Source: Cryptomeria japonica (Eukaryota > Streptophyta > Pinopsida > Cupressales > Cupressaceae). Taken from it: a stretch of DNA of 64,000 nt. Shown one piece after another: positions 23,469 through 36,029 of the stretch. The stretch spans positions 503,092,442-503,156,441 of the forward strand of contig NC_081410.1 in the NCBI RefSeq assembly GCF_030272615.1, written 5' to 3'. Under the pieces are notes generated by a model, which was not told the origin of the DNA, made no database searches, and worked only from the letters and a program-made list of their open reading frames with translations. Made by a program: the position numbers and the translations under genes. The stretch's first letter is position 1. Each line of letters opens with the position of its first letter.

Positions 23469-24428
23469 TGTTGGAATCAAAGATCACTAAAAGGGGGGGA
23501 GTGAATCAATGATCTATTAGAAATCAAATCCATAATCTTATTCTTTATCCATCGGTTAGCAATGCATAACAGAAAATAACATAAATAAGCAACAAATAAA
23601 CCACATATCCACAACACTGGAATTTTTACGTGGAAACCCAGAAAGGGAAAAACCACAGTGGGGTTGGAACCCACACTATTCATACACTATGGCTAGGAGT
23701 ACATAAATATTACATAGATGGGGAATGCACTTGCATTTAGGCTCACTTCTTAGAGATCACTGCTCAAAGGATTTTTGCCCGAAAGGCTACAACCCTCACG
23801 GAAGTCTCACTGATTTAAAATTTGATTACAATGATAAAATATAGTAAAATAAACTCTGAGATAGCATCTGACAATGCAGGAATGAGTTTCGGTTGAGCAT
23901 TAGATCTTTAACTGTCCTTGCTCTGCAAATATTATTTTTCTGTCTAGTCAGCTACCGAATTATCTGTAAACCAAATGTGCATGTGAAACTTCACTCAATC
24001 ACACCAAAAAGGATCACCACAATAGTATTACACAAAAATCCAATCGCCAAAACAATCCTATATATCCATTCTTAACATTAAAATAATCTCCTTCAACTCA
24101 GCTTCAAGAAGTGTAACATGTAGCTCCAAGTCGGCTTGAATCTTGAACAAAACATAGCACTAGACCAAAATATTATTGTCACACGCTTCCTAAGGATGTT
24201 CCCATTCACCGAGATCACAAAATAAATCACTAAAAATACCGCAATCATCGGAAGTCATTCCAGACCAAAACATTACTGAGATAGCCCTATTTTAGCGGTT
24301 AACTCTTGGTTCCATATAAGATGAATCATGATCGCTAGATCGAATCACCAAGAAGAGTTGCCATCATTGACAACCCTAGACCAATAAGCAACTACCAAAA
24401 GTCACCGGATGCGTGTCGATTGCCAACA
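23469..24428 (-). repeat. NAL-2 5' LTR
   Basis: Plus strand TGTTGGAATC to CCAACA, 960 bp. Pairs with 17264-18245. Carries the same G tract and ACGTGGAAACCC block (23628-23660). Confidence 0.9.
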
Positions 24429-27400
24429 ACAAAAACTAGAAACACAACACTATCTTATAGAGACACGTTAGTAATAGCCATAGACATAGCAATAAAAACC
24501 ATAAATGCTACACAATAGAAACTATAAAAAAGTCTAATTAAAAAAGAGTGCAGCCCAAATTTCTAGAAACACATTAATATTAATTAGATAATATCCTATT
24601 ATTTAATTAATTTTCCCTATTTCCCTCTAGTTTTCCTATTTCCTAGCCTAAGGTAAATAGTTGCCTTTAATTATTTATTTTTATCTTTATCCACTTCCTT
24701 CCAAAAATTAAATTAATAATCCTATTTATTTATTTAATTTCACCCTCACATGTCACACCCTCCATCACTTTTACTTGCCCCCTAGTATTCTCCTAACCCC
24801 TCCCCTTAACAATAAATGGTCATTCCCTAATCCTAATTATTTAAGGTTGGCCCACTTCAAACTACCACACAATCTCACTCCTCATGATCAACCTTAAATG
24901 TACCCCTTTTGAAGAAGATCCCATGTACTTAGGCACATGGTTCTTTCTTCCTCAAGTACCCAAAAGGAATTTTTAATTTCTCACTTGCAATCCTCCTTTT
25001 TATAAATGGGAATTTTAAGTTCCCATTTGTGTAACCTCAAATTATCCTCACTCTCTTTGCCTCATCTCATTGTGACACTTAGTGAAATCTCATAAGGTGA
25101 AAGTATCAAATCATCCTCTGCCCTTTATCTTCAACAAGAAATCTTGATCCTTCATTTGTTTCATCCCAAATCTATATATATAATGTCATTAATTGTATCC
25201 CTGTTACAATTTTACAACCTTTTTTGGGCCCTAATTTAAGTGTTCTCTCTCATATCTCATTTCAAGCCTATTTATGGCCTTCTCACAACCAAATTTTCAT
25301 CATATGCTTATTTGAAATGACTAGTAAACATGAAAATCTAATTTATAATAGAAAGATTTAAAAAAAATTCTCCTAAACAAATCAAATCTACAGAAAAAAG
25401 AACAAAATATGAGTTTTTAGAGAAGAAATAAATTGAACATAAGCACAACTAGCTTTGCATTAGATTCACTATCTTTTATATTGGAATATCTAGTTAAATT
25501 TGATTACGTACAATGCCATGACTAGTATTCCATTGTAATGCACACCAAAATACTCTAGAGAAAAGCACCTAAACTAACAAACAAATAGAGAAATTCTTTT
25601 TTAACATCTACTAATGCAACATATTGATTTACCATTACTCATTTGCATTAGTCATATCATAACATAAATACATAAACAACTTAAAACATAACCATATTCT
25701 TAACAACTTATTAAGCAAGCAGAATATCAATACATCTCACTAACAATCATTTCCCTAGGGTATCTTAATGCCATTACTTAACTAACAATAAGACATAAAC
25801 AATCCATAATCATGAAACCATAACTTCCATTACACTTCCTACTTAATTACTTCTTTCCTAATATAAGAATTATGAACTATCAAATATATATCCTAGATAT
25901 CCTTAGTATCTCTCAATCTATTATAAGGCACCAAATCAAATGTTCCTAATTCCCTCTAAAAACCTTCTAACAAGATGATATCTTTCTTCCTCATGAAATA
26001 ATATCTAATGCAAATCTAATTCATCTCCTTTAAGAGAATCATATAGATCTATAAATACTTATTCATATTCATAATCCAATGATAACCAACATTAGAAAAT
26101 AAACTCTTCCAACTTAAGACATTCACTCATAGTTATACATGAATTACTTATCATTTCACTATTATCCATAGATATAAACAAGGAGATACGCTCACATTAC
26201 TCAATAATTTAATTCCTTTCAAATCTAGAATTACATACATAATGAGTATCCAATAACAATAATCATAATCCCTTACAACTCATCCTAAATTCAACCTACT
26301 ACAAGTCCCAATACATAAGACCCCAAGATACAAGATACAAAACCTTCCTTACAATTACTTCTATCTCATGATATAAAGTACGTGATTTCATTCTCAATTA
26401 CATAGATTATGCTCCAAAGATCCATCCACATGAAGATACATCCATGCTCACTAGCATCCAAAGAAGAACATCTCATTGGAAGAAGACATCGAACCACCTG
26501 ACCATGTGGAACCATAAGGAACCACCCCCCATGCTAAGAGATGACACAAGATTCCAACTAACACTCTAGACCTAGGTTGATACCTAACAACCAAGGGAAT
26601 CAACATGACATCCACAAAAGATAACATCCAAATAGCAATAATTAAAATCACATCACAAGGCTAATCATAAATCAATAAAATCCCAGAGGCATACTAAAAA
26701 ATCACGGCATAAGGATCATGGACACATGTAGGGAGAGTCTCATCACATGCTATCCTCACAAAGAAGGGGCCAAGCCACACCTTGATAGACATGTGGATCC
26801 ATCTCAACCTATGAGCATTCAAGGGAGTTTTGCTTACCATCACAATGCTCTTTCCAAGCTCATCTTGAGTCTCTCCTCAAGGGCTATGAGGTGGGGCCAC
26901 AAAAGCTATTCATTATCTTGATTAAGTGAATCCTAATTACGCAAACCACTAATCAAATTATTATGGTTTTCATTTGCAAATTAAACATAAACCCTCCATG
27001 TGGTCGCATGATAGGTCTAGACCCTAAGCATCATCTCTATGAACCTCTTAGAGCCTATTTCTCATGAGCTCAGTCCCACACTCTCCCTATCCATGGACCA
27101 AGTCCATATAGGGTAAAACATAAACCACATCAACATTAAAATAACATCATGAAGGATCTCAGTGAAAATATTATCACAACAACATTATTGATACAAATCT
27201 AAAACATAACATGAACCATAATGCCAACTTGCAAAGCAAGGGCCTCCACCAACAAATGCACAAAAATAACAAGAGTAAAGCTTACAACATCTTACATTTA
27301 AAATATGCAATACATCCTCAATAGTGACACAATCCATCCCATTGGAGCTCATATGAATTCAACATATACAACAAGGTATTCTCCCTCTTGCTGGAGCTAA

Positions 27401-27712
27401 ATCAACACATATGCACAATCCTCAATGGCAAGGAACACACCATCTTTCCAGAGAACAAATCAACATTAAAATGAGAAATACCAAACCATAAGAATCTTTG
27501 AGAAACTCAAGATATTCATAAAATCCTCTTTAACAATCTTAAAATCCGAAAGAGTGACCACAGAGCCCACCAAACTTGAAAAACTGGCAAAACAAAGTAG
27601 AATGGTCCATCCATGGTGTAGAATGGCACATAGAAACCAGTCTATAGTGCATCAATGATTTTCTATAGCGCATAGCTGACAGAGTCCAAAACTGACAAAA
27701 ATAGGAGATACA
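24429..27712. other. AT-rich DNA, no gene recognised
   Basis: Very AT-rich, with short low-complexity runs and no open frame of more than about 70 codons that looks real. The first part may be the continuation of the gypsy leader that ends at 17263, interrupted by NAL-2. I found no clear LTR ends or PBS. Confidence 0.4.
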
Positions 27713-28602
27713 AAGTCATGAATCTGCCCAAAACTGAACATAGACTCATAAAAGTATGCAGTAACACTTTTAGAAGGTGCGTAAAACCAAAATAAGGCTA
27801 AAGAAAGGCATAATTAGAGCAACAAGACCTCACATGAGCATTTAAATTTCATTTCCCAATATCACATACACAATCATATATAGACAATGCCAGGGATCAA
27901 ATGACATCACCATATGACAGAATAAGGTAAAGAGAGTGTCTCATACACAACTAAAATGGAAAAAAACAATGACTCAACAAGTCCAAAGGGAAGGAAAAAC
28001 AAGAGACTATAACCACAGAGAATGTAGAATTGAGCCTTCACGGCAACACCCAACACAATAAATAGAAAGAATACAAATATTTAATTCCACAATCTTAATA
28101 CATATATTTCAATATTAATATCTTTTCTTCAATTATGTTTCCCATTCTCCCAGAGACAATCTTTTAGTAGACATGAAGAAAACAACTCTTTCAAAATCAA
28201 AATGCAAGAAAGGAAAAGGCCTCCAACCTGGAAAGTAGAGTGATGGAAATGCAATTGTAGAAGAGAAAAATAGAGTCCAGCAAGCTTTCCAAAATCCAAA
28301 ATCCAAAATCCAATCCAACCAAGCAATTCAAAAATCCAAAAGTTGCAGAAAACATCCAGAAGCTAAACTCTGACAATGCACAAAGAAGCCATTAAATAAA
28401 AAATAAAATTCAAAACTATAGAAAGATTTCAACCAATCAAAATATTCCTATAAACCATATAATATACCTACCATGCATAGTTTTGAGGTAAGTAATATAA
28501 AATAGTATTATTTACTTACCCCAGCAAAATCAACCAATAGGATAAAAGGGTAGGTAGTGAATATATTTTATCAATTAACCATATAGTAACAAGAGAAATA
28601 AT
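27713..28602 (-). repeat. Chr2 3' LTR, piece 1
   Basis: Aligns with 51440-52306 from TCATGAATC onward. It ends with the target site ATAAT of the solo LTR. Confidence 0.7.
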
Positions 28603-28910
28603 TGTAGACACCTAAAAATGGTCAACGCTTGCGGAATCATACTTTAACATTTGCGCATTGCCTCATTTTAGGTTTTTGCGTCACATTAACATTTCTCCTA
28701 TGTTTCGCACTTGGTCTTTATCATTTGTGAGCATCGAGTCATTCTTCTACATTCTTCATTCGTCTCGCCTCTCGAATTTGGTCTTGTCGACAACAATCTC
28801 CAATAATGATTTTAATCGATCTTATCTTATTGCATCAATGTGCATGTTCATTTGTCATTATTTTGGACATCATCAATCCTAATTAGGGTTTTGTCCTCCT
28901 GTCAATCTTG

Positions 28911-29180
28911 CGATCAATTTGTCATCGATCGTTGCCCTCTTATCAATCTTGTCATCTGGCGATCGATTTATCATCAATCCTTATCATTTTCAATCTTGTC
29001 GTTTAACAATCGATTTGTCATCGATCGTGGTCATTTTCAATATTGTCATTTTGCAATCTATTTTGTCATCGATTCTTGTCCTCTTGTTCGATCTTGTCAT
29101 TTTGCGATCGATTTGTCATCGATCATTGTTTGTCTCAATTATGTCAATTTGGATCAATTTGTCATTGTTCCTCGTCAATT
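28911..29180. repeat. Degenerate tandem repeat in the solo LTR
   Basis: About six units of 47-51 bp, each with a core close to CGATCGATTTGTCATCGATC followed by a T/C-rich stretch with CAATCTTGTC. The core is partly palindromic. The overlapping hydrophobic open frames here (28658-29314) follow from the repeats and are not genes. Confidence 0.8.
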
Positions 29181-29579
29181 GGCGCATTTTCTCAATCAAA
29201 TCATTTATCACATTGGTCATTTATCAATTTAAAATCATGATCGATATCAATTATCTTCAATCAAGACCTAATTGTCATTCTCGCATTGCTAATTCATCTT
29301 CTAGGGTTTTATGATTTAATCATTTAACCTTGTTTGTCATTTCTCTCTCTAGGATTAATAAATTATTTATTTATCCTAAGTCTTCTCATTACAATTAAAT
29401 GTTCATTTAATTGGCTAATTATTCCTCTTTGTGAATTAATTAATAAATGACAAATTATTAATTAATTTACCTAATTTCTAATTTTTCCTAATTTCTTAAA
29501 TTCCTCATTTTCTAATTTCCTAATTTTCTAATTCCTAATTTCAATTTTCCTCCTATTTCTCTCCTAAATTCATGGAAAT

Positions 29580-29735
29580 GACATAGAAATTTGTCATAAT
29601 TTGTCATAATTGACAATCAATCAATTTTTGACATAGAAGTTTGTCATAATTTGTCATAAATTATCAATCAACAAATTTTGCATAGAAAGTGCATAATTTG
29701 TCATAATTTGTCATAATTGACATAATTGATTTGCA
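29580..29735. repeat. TTGTCATAA tandem repeat
   Basis: Three units of about 50-55 bp, each with ACATAGAAA-like and paired TTGTCATAATTTGTCATAA motifs, in the second half of the solo LTR. Confidence 0.8.
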
Positions 29736-30138
29736 ATTTCCATTTGAATTGAATCATGCTAATCTTGTCTTTCTCCAATTCTTCTATAAATTGGATGAAT
29801 TTCTTCAATCGAATCCCCTAATCAGATTATCGAATTTCTAATCAATCACACTTCGAGTACTCTTGATCAATAATCTTACCTACTTGCTTTCAATCATGTG
29901 TGTGCACTTGTAGGTGAGATCCACAACCAAACTATTTGAAGAGGAAAGAAGAACAATGGAGCCGCATGAAGGAAACATTTGGATTTATCTCTGGTTTGCA
30001 TAATCCTTTTGAATGTTTTTATCTTTATGTCTCTATTGAATGTGTTTAGGATAGATCATTGCAATTGTGCTTTCGTGATTGAGCTAATGATTAATGTTTT
30101 GATATTTGTTTGTGATGATTCCTATTTCCTAACGTACA

Positions 30139-31013
30139 ATAATGAATCAAAACCATTTAATAAATAACCTCATGGGCAAAATAGAAATACAAAAGCCCAA
30201 TAATCTAATAAATCAAAATCAATATAAAATAAATATCAAAGCTATATAAATAAACAAATAAATAATAATCCAAATCCCCAATAAATAAATAAATAAAATA
30301 ACAAAGGGAAAAAAATAAATAATAAACCATATAAAATAATTAAATAATACAAATAAATATTAAATCCTAATAATAAATAAGACAAATAATAATTAAACGA
30401 TCAAGCTATAAAATAAATTAATTTTAACATTAATAAACTATATTAATCAGTTATTAATTAATTAAACAATCAAATACTCTCAACACCATAAGGCAAACTA
30501 ACACAAGGGTCACACATTATACTGAAAGATGCCACAAGGCAATCTGACTGAGACAATAGACTGACTAGGATATCAACTAGGACCTAGAGTACAAGGAATG
30601 CAACTTATGCTAGCTCCAATAACATGCCATTGGGAAAAGACACGCTCAAACTTGTGAGACCAGGTGGAGTCGATGTCTAGTACCTATAATCTTTCAACCA
30701 CCAAGAACCATGATACAACATATATTATAATATATCATAAATAATCAAGCAAGTGAGAGAATAGCAATGTCATATCATGGTCATAGTGAGTGGTATGACA
30801 TCGTCCCTATCACGAAGACACTAGAAAGCAATCACAATCATCATAGCATGAACTCAATCATCATGATCATAGAATAGGGTTAGCATAATCATAATATCAT
30901 TGAAATCCCATATGCAAAACAAATCCATCATGAACCATGAAAACGTATAAGATCATCATATAAATCCATCATCATCGTAATCCAAGATATGTCAATCATC
31001 CATTAGAGCCATC
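30139..31013 (-). repeat. Chr2 3' LTR, piece 2
   Basis: Continues piece 1 after the solo LTR. It aligns with 52306-52505 and with 61445-62078. It includes A/T-rich AAATA-type runs at 30230-30480. It ends with CCATC, the target site of NAL-3. Confidence 0.75.
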
Positions 31014-31884
31014 TGTTAGATACTTGATCAGTCCCAAAGACATTGAGAGGGGGGGTGAATCAGTGTCTAACCGGTAAATGAAATATTTAAACTTGTTTGC
31101 AAATTTACAACCCAAATTAATGTACCGGTAAACAAGCAATAAAGCAATAAAGAGAAATAACAGTATAACCATCAATGCACACCATAACACAAATATTTTT
31201 GGCGAGAAAACCCGGTAGGGGAAAAACCTCGGTGGAATTTGTGACCCATACTATTTACTCAGTAGCCAATATGAATAAATATTACTTATACAATAGGGGC
31301 CTGCACATGCAAGAAGGCCAACATCTTAGAGCTCACTGCTCAATCACAAAAAGGAGTCACATTGACTACAAAATTGGATTATTAAATTCAATGACAATGT
31401 ACTGCTCAAAATAGCATCTGCAATGTTGGATTCAGTACAGGTTTAAGCTCCATCAAATACCTCTACCATAAACCTTTCTTTGCTCTGCTCTGCTCTTATT
31501 TGCTCATCAAAATTATTACATCAAAATGCATATACAGATATTCGCCCTCATATTTCACTTACATTAATTACCTATACATTTTTTTCATACCTTTTTCACT
31601 CTTACAAAATGACCTGTAAGATCTCATACATATATGAATCTTTACAATACATCATGTCGGCTATACAATATAAATACAATACAAAACAATATAATTTCCA
31701 TGTCGGCTGGGGTACTGGTAAGATCTTCTGTTGGTGTAGACTGGGTGCCGGTGAGAATAATCTATAGTGCCTGCTGGTGCCAGCAAATAATGTCTATTGC
31801 CGGTGTAAGTTGTGAACCGTGTTACCAGTTGGTTGCCATCAATGACAACATCAACTATTCTCATCTGAGTGTATAATTCCAATA
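31014..31884 (-). repeat. NAL-3 3' LTR
   Basis: 871 bp, TGTTAGATAC to CCAATA on the plus strand. Aligns with 46638-47494. G tract then TGAATCAGTG at about 31050-31068. CCGGTA-type sites are frequent. Confidence 0.9.
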
Positions 31885-31907
31885 ATCTCCCCCTTTGGCA
31901 TTGATGG
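31885..31907 (-). promoter_or_regulatory. NAL-3 polypurine tract
   Basis: Minus strand CAATGCCAAAGGGGGAGAT next to the 3' LTR. A second tract is at 32018-32030 (complement of CTCCCCCTTTGAC). Confidence 0.9.
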
Positions 31908-32074
31908 CAACACTAATGAGAAAAATCCAAAAACTGATATCCAAAAATGAAGTCCAAAAATAAGAGTGCCCCCCCTGAGCAAATGATCTCTTCTGCACAT
32001 TTTTCTCCATACTACTACTCCCCCTTTGACATCAATGACAAAGGATGTCAAAAAGAATCAAATAATTTAAAATT

Positions 32075-35000
32075 CTACCTCATAGCTTGTATCCGGTTAT
32101 GTACAATCTGAAAGATATCTGCCAAAATCAGATTGAGACTCTGCATGAATTTGGTGTTGTGAGAGATAATGGTTTCAATTTGTTGGATCATATCGGTCAG
32201 ATAATGCATATGTTGCTTCAGTGATCTTTCTCCTTGAATTGTTTCTTTAGATAGCTCAATCCGCTGAGTTATAAGGTTGTCCAATCTAGGACCAAGTTTA
32301 TTTTTCATCTCACATGCCTTTATTCTTATCCTTGCTTTTTCTTTTTCTAATTTTTCAATCTTTTCCTCAAAAACTGCCATTTTTTAATCAAAAACTAAGG
32401 TAAGTTCCGAAGAACCTATCATCTTGTCTGCTATATCATGAATCTCTTTTTGTGTTTTCTTTATCTCTTCCTTAATGTCTTCTGTCAGGATGTGAAGCTT
32501 TCATGCTTCCTTATACAATTCTTTATATTCCAAAATAGGGGAATTAAGTATCGGTAATAAGGAATCAATGTGCTATGTACAATCCTTGATAGTTTTATCA
32601 AAGAATTCACTTTTCTCCTTGTTCACCCTTTCCTTAACAGTTTCTTCATTTATTTTATCTATAGTTAGAATATTTGAAGCAATGAATTTGGATATTGTGT
32701 CCAATTTACCTAAAAATTCATCAATATGATCTATCTTACATGGTGGTGCTATCATTTTCAAAATAGGTAGAGTATCATCAATGGCCTTAAATGCTAAGAC
32801 GTTGCAATCTGTGATCCTCTTTATTGAATCCAAAAGTACATCAGTCACATTTGTAGGCATGTAATCCATGGTGGAGGTGCTAGGTGGAGTGTGAAGTTCT
32901 GTAGTTGGTTTCTTCTCATCTCCGGATGTCTGCACATTAACCACTTTAGCTAACTTTATTCCATCATTGACCTTTTCTTTATTCATTGTATCTTCCTTTT
33001 GCTCACTCCGTGTTTCAATTTTGTTTTCAATCTTACTATCATCCTTACTCTCTATCTTGCTGACTGTCGGTTCAGCTATACTTTATTCTTGTCCTTTTCT
33101 GATTTCAGTTTGTGCTTCTACCGATTTCTCAGTGTTAAGTTGAGTAGCATCTAGGATGGTATATGTTTCCTTAGCTACAATTGGTATCTCAATGTTCTGA
33201 GAGTCAACAGTGTTGACTAGTGAGTCAAAGATTTCAATATTTATGACTTCAGTTTGCTTTACCTCTGTGGTTTCCTTATCCATGACAATGTTAAAGTCCC
33301 GAGTGTCCACTTTCATGGTAAAAAGAATGTTTGACTCCAGATTAGTATCATCTTGTGTCATCTCTTTTTCCTTCTCTTCCGGTTGACTGTAAGTTTGTAC
33401 CGGTGCCTCTACAGTTATTGGTGGGGTGTCCTGTGCCGATGGAGGAAGGTTATCCTTGACCATTATATCAGGTACACTACCAATTTTACTTTTACCTTTA
33501 TCCTTCAGATATACCTTTGCAAAAGACATCCATTTTCTGTCTATCATTTTCTTCTTTCTTCTCTTTTTCCACAAAGAATATATCCCATTTGTCTACCATT
33601 TCATCTACAAATTTCCTTTACTCGGTATACTATAAGGCTAACCTATCAGTGACCACTCACAAAAACTGTTCTGTTTGCCTCTGAAATTAAGTCATCAATT
33701 TCCTGTTTGGAGTTAACAAGATGTACAACAAGTAGAGCCTCTACTTTCAATTTCTTATCTAATTCCATTACTGACATCCTTTTAGCTTCTGACCTCAAAT
33801 ACAAATCATTAGGCAGATCATCTACAACCTCAATATGAACTTTCTTGTAGATATCAAGATGTAAAATAATGCTTTCCTCTATAGTCTTTTTATCTAAATC
33901 TTTGAAAGAATGATAAAGCTTATTTATATTGCTAAGATTACCTTCTTGTGTGATTTCATTTATCAATTCTTCTGGTGTAAGGGTATCTGGTGCGTTAGGT
34001 TTTGATTTCTTCTTTGGAGTTACCTTCTTCTTCAGACCACTAGGCTCTCTTATAGCCTATTGCTTCTTTCATTGTGTCCTTGACTTCTTTGGAGATGGAG
34101 CAAGTGCCAGTGAAGGTTTCCTTTTCTTTCTTTCAACTCTTTTAAATTCAACTGCTTTATTAGTTTCTGTCTCAAAAGAAGAAACAACCAAGGAAATATG
34201 AGCTATCGGTGTCTAGTTTGATTGACTTTCTTTCATACTAGCAGCAATACTGCCAATACTCATCAAACCTTTTGTAACTTCTTTTACCATTTTAAAAGCA
34301 TATTTCATGAATTTGTCTCCTTTCTTTCTCTACTTCACCATGGCTACATCACTTTCAATTGTTTCAACACTACCAAATATTTTCTCTAATGGTTCCAGTG
34401 GAGCATCTAGGAGTATTTTTGCATATGATTCCAAAATGTGAGAGCCCACCTCATATCCCATTTTAGTAATCCATACTGTTCTGGGTCTAACTGCTTCCAT
34501 CTATATTTCATCTCTCTTTACTACAAACCATATCTATTTATCATATTTATCTACAATGCTTTGGGAAATCCTTTCTCTCTATTTCATTTTAGTTTGAAAA
34601 ATCTTAAAGTAATCTTTAACAAACTCATCACTATTAGCTCCCATACCGATGATTGCCTCCTTTATCAGTTTTCCAAAAGAAATATCATAGGCAAAATCCT
34701 TATGACCCATATTGGGGATCTCCTTTGAAAAGTAAAGCATTAACATACTAATAGATTTCCAAATTTGAATGTTCCTTTCTTGTCACCTTTTATCTTATCC
34801 AAATTTTCTAGCAATTAATCCTTTAACCATTCATAGATTTCAATCTTTGCATTGTTTACAATCATCTCATGTGCACTATGAATGCATGAACTAGACACAA
34901 AATTCAACCTATCTGTATGACCAACTTTATATCCAATTATCATGCTAGAAAATTTAACATTTTTATCCTTTATGTCATTGACCCTAAGTGATCGGTTGTC

Positions 35001-35510
35001 ATATGTAGCTCCGGTTAAGCTCATAGCTTCCTTGTTAGGGATTTTCTTCTTCTTGTCAAGTCTAGAACCAGTGGAGGGTAAACCAGTAACAACTTTAATA
35101 GCTTCCTTGGTAATCTTGAATACTGAGTCCGACCACATAAATTATCCATGAACCTTTCTAAAGACATATCAAACGACTTCATCTGAGAATTTTGGCATAT
35201 GGAGGATGTCTATGAAACCTAAATCCTCAACTACCTTATGTTCCATTTTCACTACCCCATCCTTGTCATTAATTATATTCATGTACATGTTCATCAAATC
35301 TTCAGATCCTAAAATTTCTATGTTGCAATGTATGTATGCCCTAGGGTCTTCAATGAACGTGACTCCCTTCAAGATTTTGGAGAATGCACCAATAGAATCA
35401 TCCTATTTTGCTATCTTAGGAATGATCTTAAAAATGGGTCTAGGTCATTTGATGTTTTCCATAATGGTAGGGTTTTCTACGAATTCGGGAACAAAAGATG
35501 AAGATGTCAT
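32075..35510 (-). pseudogene. NAL-3 ORF2, unknown conserved protein
   Basis: Most complete ORF2, about 1,145 codons in three frames. Start ATG 35510 (MTSSSFVPEF). Order of parts: AYIHCNIEILGSEDL (about residue 70); FMWSDSVFKITKEAIKVVTG (about 130-150); LTGATYDNRSLRV; VKFSSMIIGYKVGHTDRLNF with SSSCIHSAHEM; ENLDKIKGDKKG; MEAVRPRTVWITKMGYEV (34440-34505); basic linker RKKRKPS and KKKVTPKKKSKP; ELINEI and EESIILHLDIYKKVH (33850-33960); a Thr/Glu-rich linker; and a C-terminal coiled coil (32075-32400: KMAVFEEKIEKLEKEKARI). Stop TAG at 32075-32077, about 170 bp before the PPT. Could be a structural, DNA-binding (basic linkers) or env-position protein; nothing in the sequence decides. Confidence 0.7.
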
Positions 35511-35799
35511 TGCGAAAGATAAATACCTTTTAACTATGAAATCCTTGAATGCTCAAAAAATACCTTTGCTGCTTCACCTTTAGAATGGCTTTGCTCAAAT
35601 TTTCTCTCTTCGAATGCTTAGATTCTTGGTGAATTGAAACGAGAGGTTACAATGCCTTTATAACCAAAATTTGACTTACAACCGCAATAAATGCTTTTCT
35701 GGTGAAGTAAAAAACTCCACATATCTGTCGGTAAAGAAGAAATATAACTTCTTACCATCAACCAAGGGTAAATGCATGGTTTTCAATTTGTTGCCTTCC
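35511..35799 (-). promoter_or_regulatory. NAL-3 spacer with TATA-like motif
   Basis: Between ORF1 stop and ORF2 start. Minus strand GGTTATAAAGG (35655-35665) lies about 150 nt before the ORF2 ATG, followed by a CT- and A-rich leader. No telobox is evident here, unlike NAL-1 and NAL-2. Promoter function is inference. Confidence 0.35.
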
Positions 35800-36029
35800 T
35801 TAGTTGGATGAAGAAGCTCTTGCTGGTGTAGGATTACCCTGTTCTGCCGGTGCAATGATAGATTCATCACCTCTATGATCTATCTTTCTAATCCATTGTT
35901 TTGGAAATTGTTTCTTGATTTAAGTCACCTTCTCTTTGCCTTTTTCATTAGATCCTTTATTGTTCGCCGATATAGTTGTGCTTCTACAAAATTTTGTAAT
36001 ATTCCCAATCTTATTACATGCATAACAAG
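35800..36029 (-). pseudogene. NAL-3 ORF1, C-terminal piece
   Basis: Holds the end of the fourth zinc knuckle (YACNKIGNITKFC), a Lys/Asn-rich tail and the stop after SSSN. It is separated from the rest by Chr1, which inserted at the first Cys codon of this knuckle. Confidence 0.65.

Larger units (their letters stand above)
17264..24428 (-). mobile_element. NAL-2: complete LTR element without pol
   Basis: All landmarks are visible on the minus strand: 5' LTR 23469-24428, PBS 23455-23466, ORF1 22216-23400, spacer, ORF2 18634-21819, PPT 18246-18268, 3' LTR 17264-18245. Total 7,165 bp. No protease, integrase, RT or RNase H motif is found inside, so it must depend on another element's enzymes. The flanking five bases are GTAAA and ACAAA, which do not match fully, so the target-site duplication is decayed or one border has changed. 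Confidence 0.85.
28603..30138. mobile_element. Solo LTR (gypsy type) with perfect TSD
   Basis: Begins TGTAGACACC, ends GTACA, 1,536 bp, flanked by ATAAT (28598-28602 and 30139-30143). The uninterrupted site is visible at 52302-52320 and around 61445, where the flanks join with one copy of the target. The TGTAGACACC start is common in Tat/Ogre-type gypsy LTRs; lineage is inference. The orientation cannot be set without an interior. It contains two tandem repeat tracts. Confidence 0.9.

Noticed and set aside
28658-29314. Overlapping hydrophobic plus-strand ORFs of about 130 codons
   Set aside because: They are open in several frames at once because of the tandem repeat inside the solo LTR.
29580-29735. 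CRISPR-like spaced repeat
   Set aside because: Units are adjacent and AT-rich without unique spacers, and the context is a plant LTR.
30230-30480. Possible satellite or origin-like A/T tract
   Set aside because: AAATA-type low complexity inside the Chr2 LTR, with copies at 52380-52500 and 61510-61590; no special function suggested.
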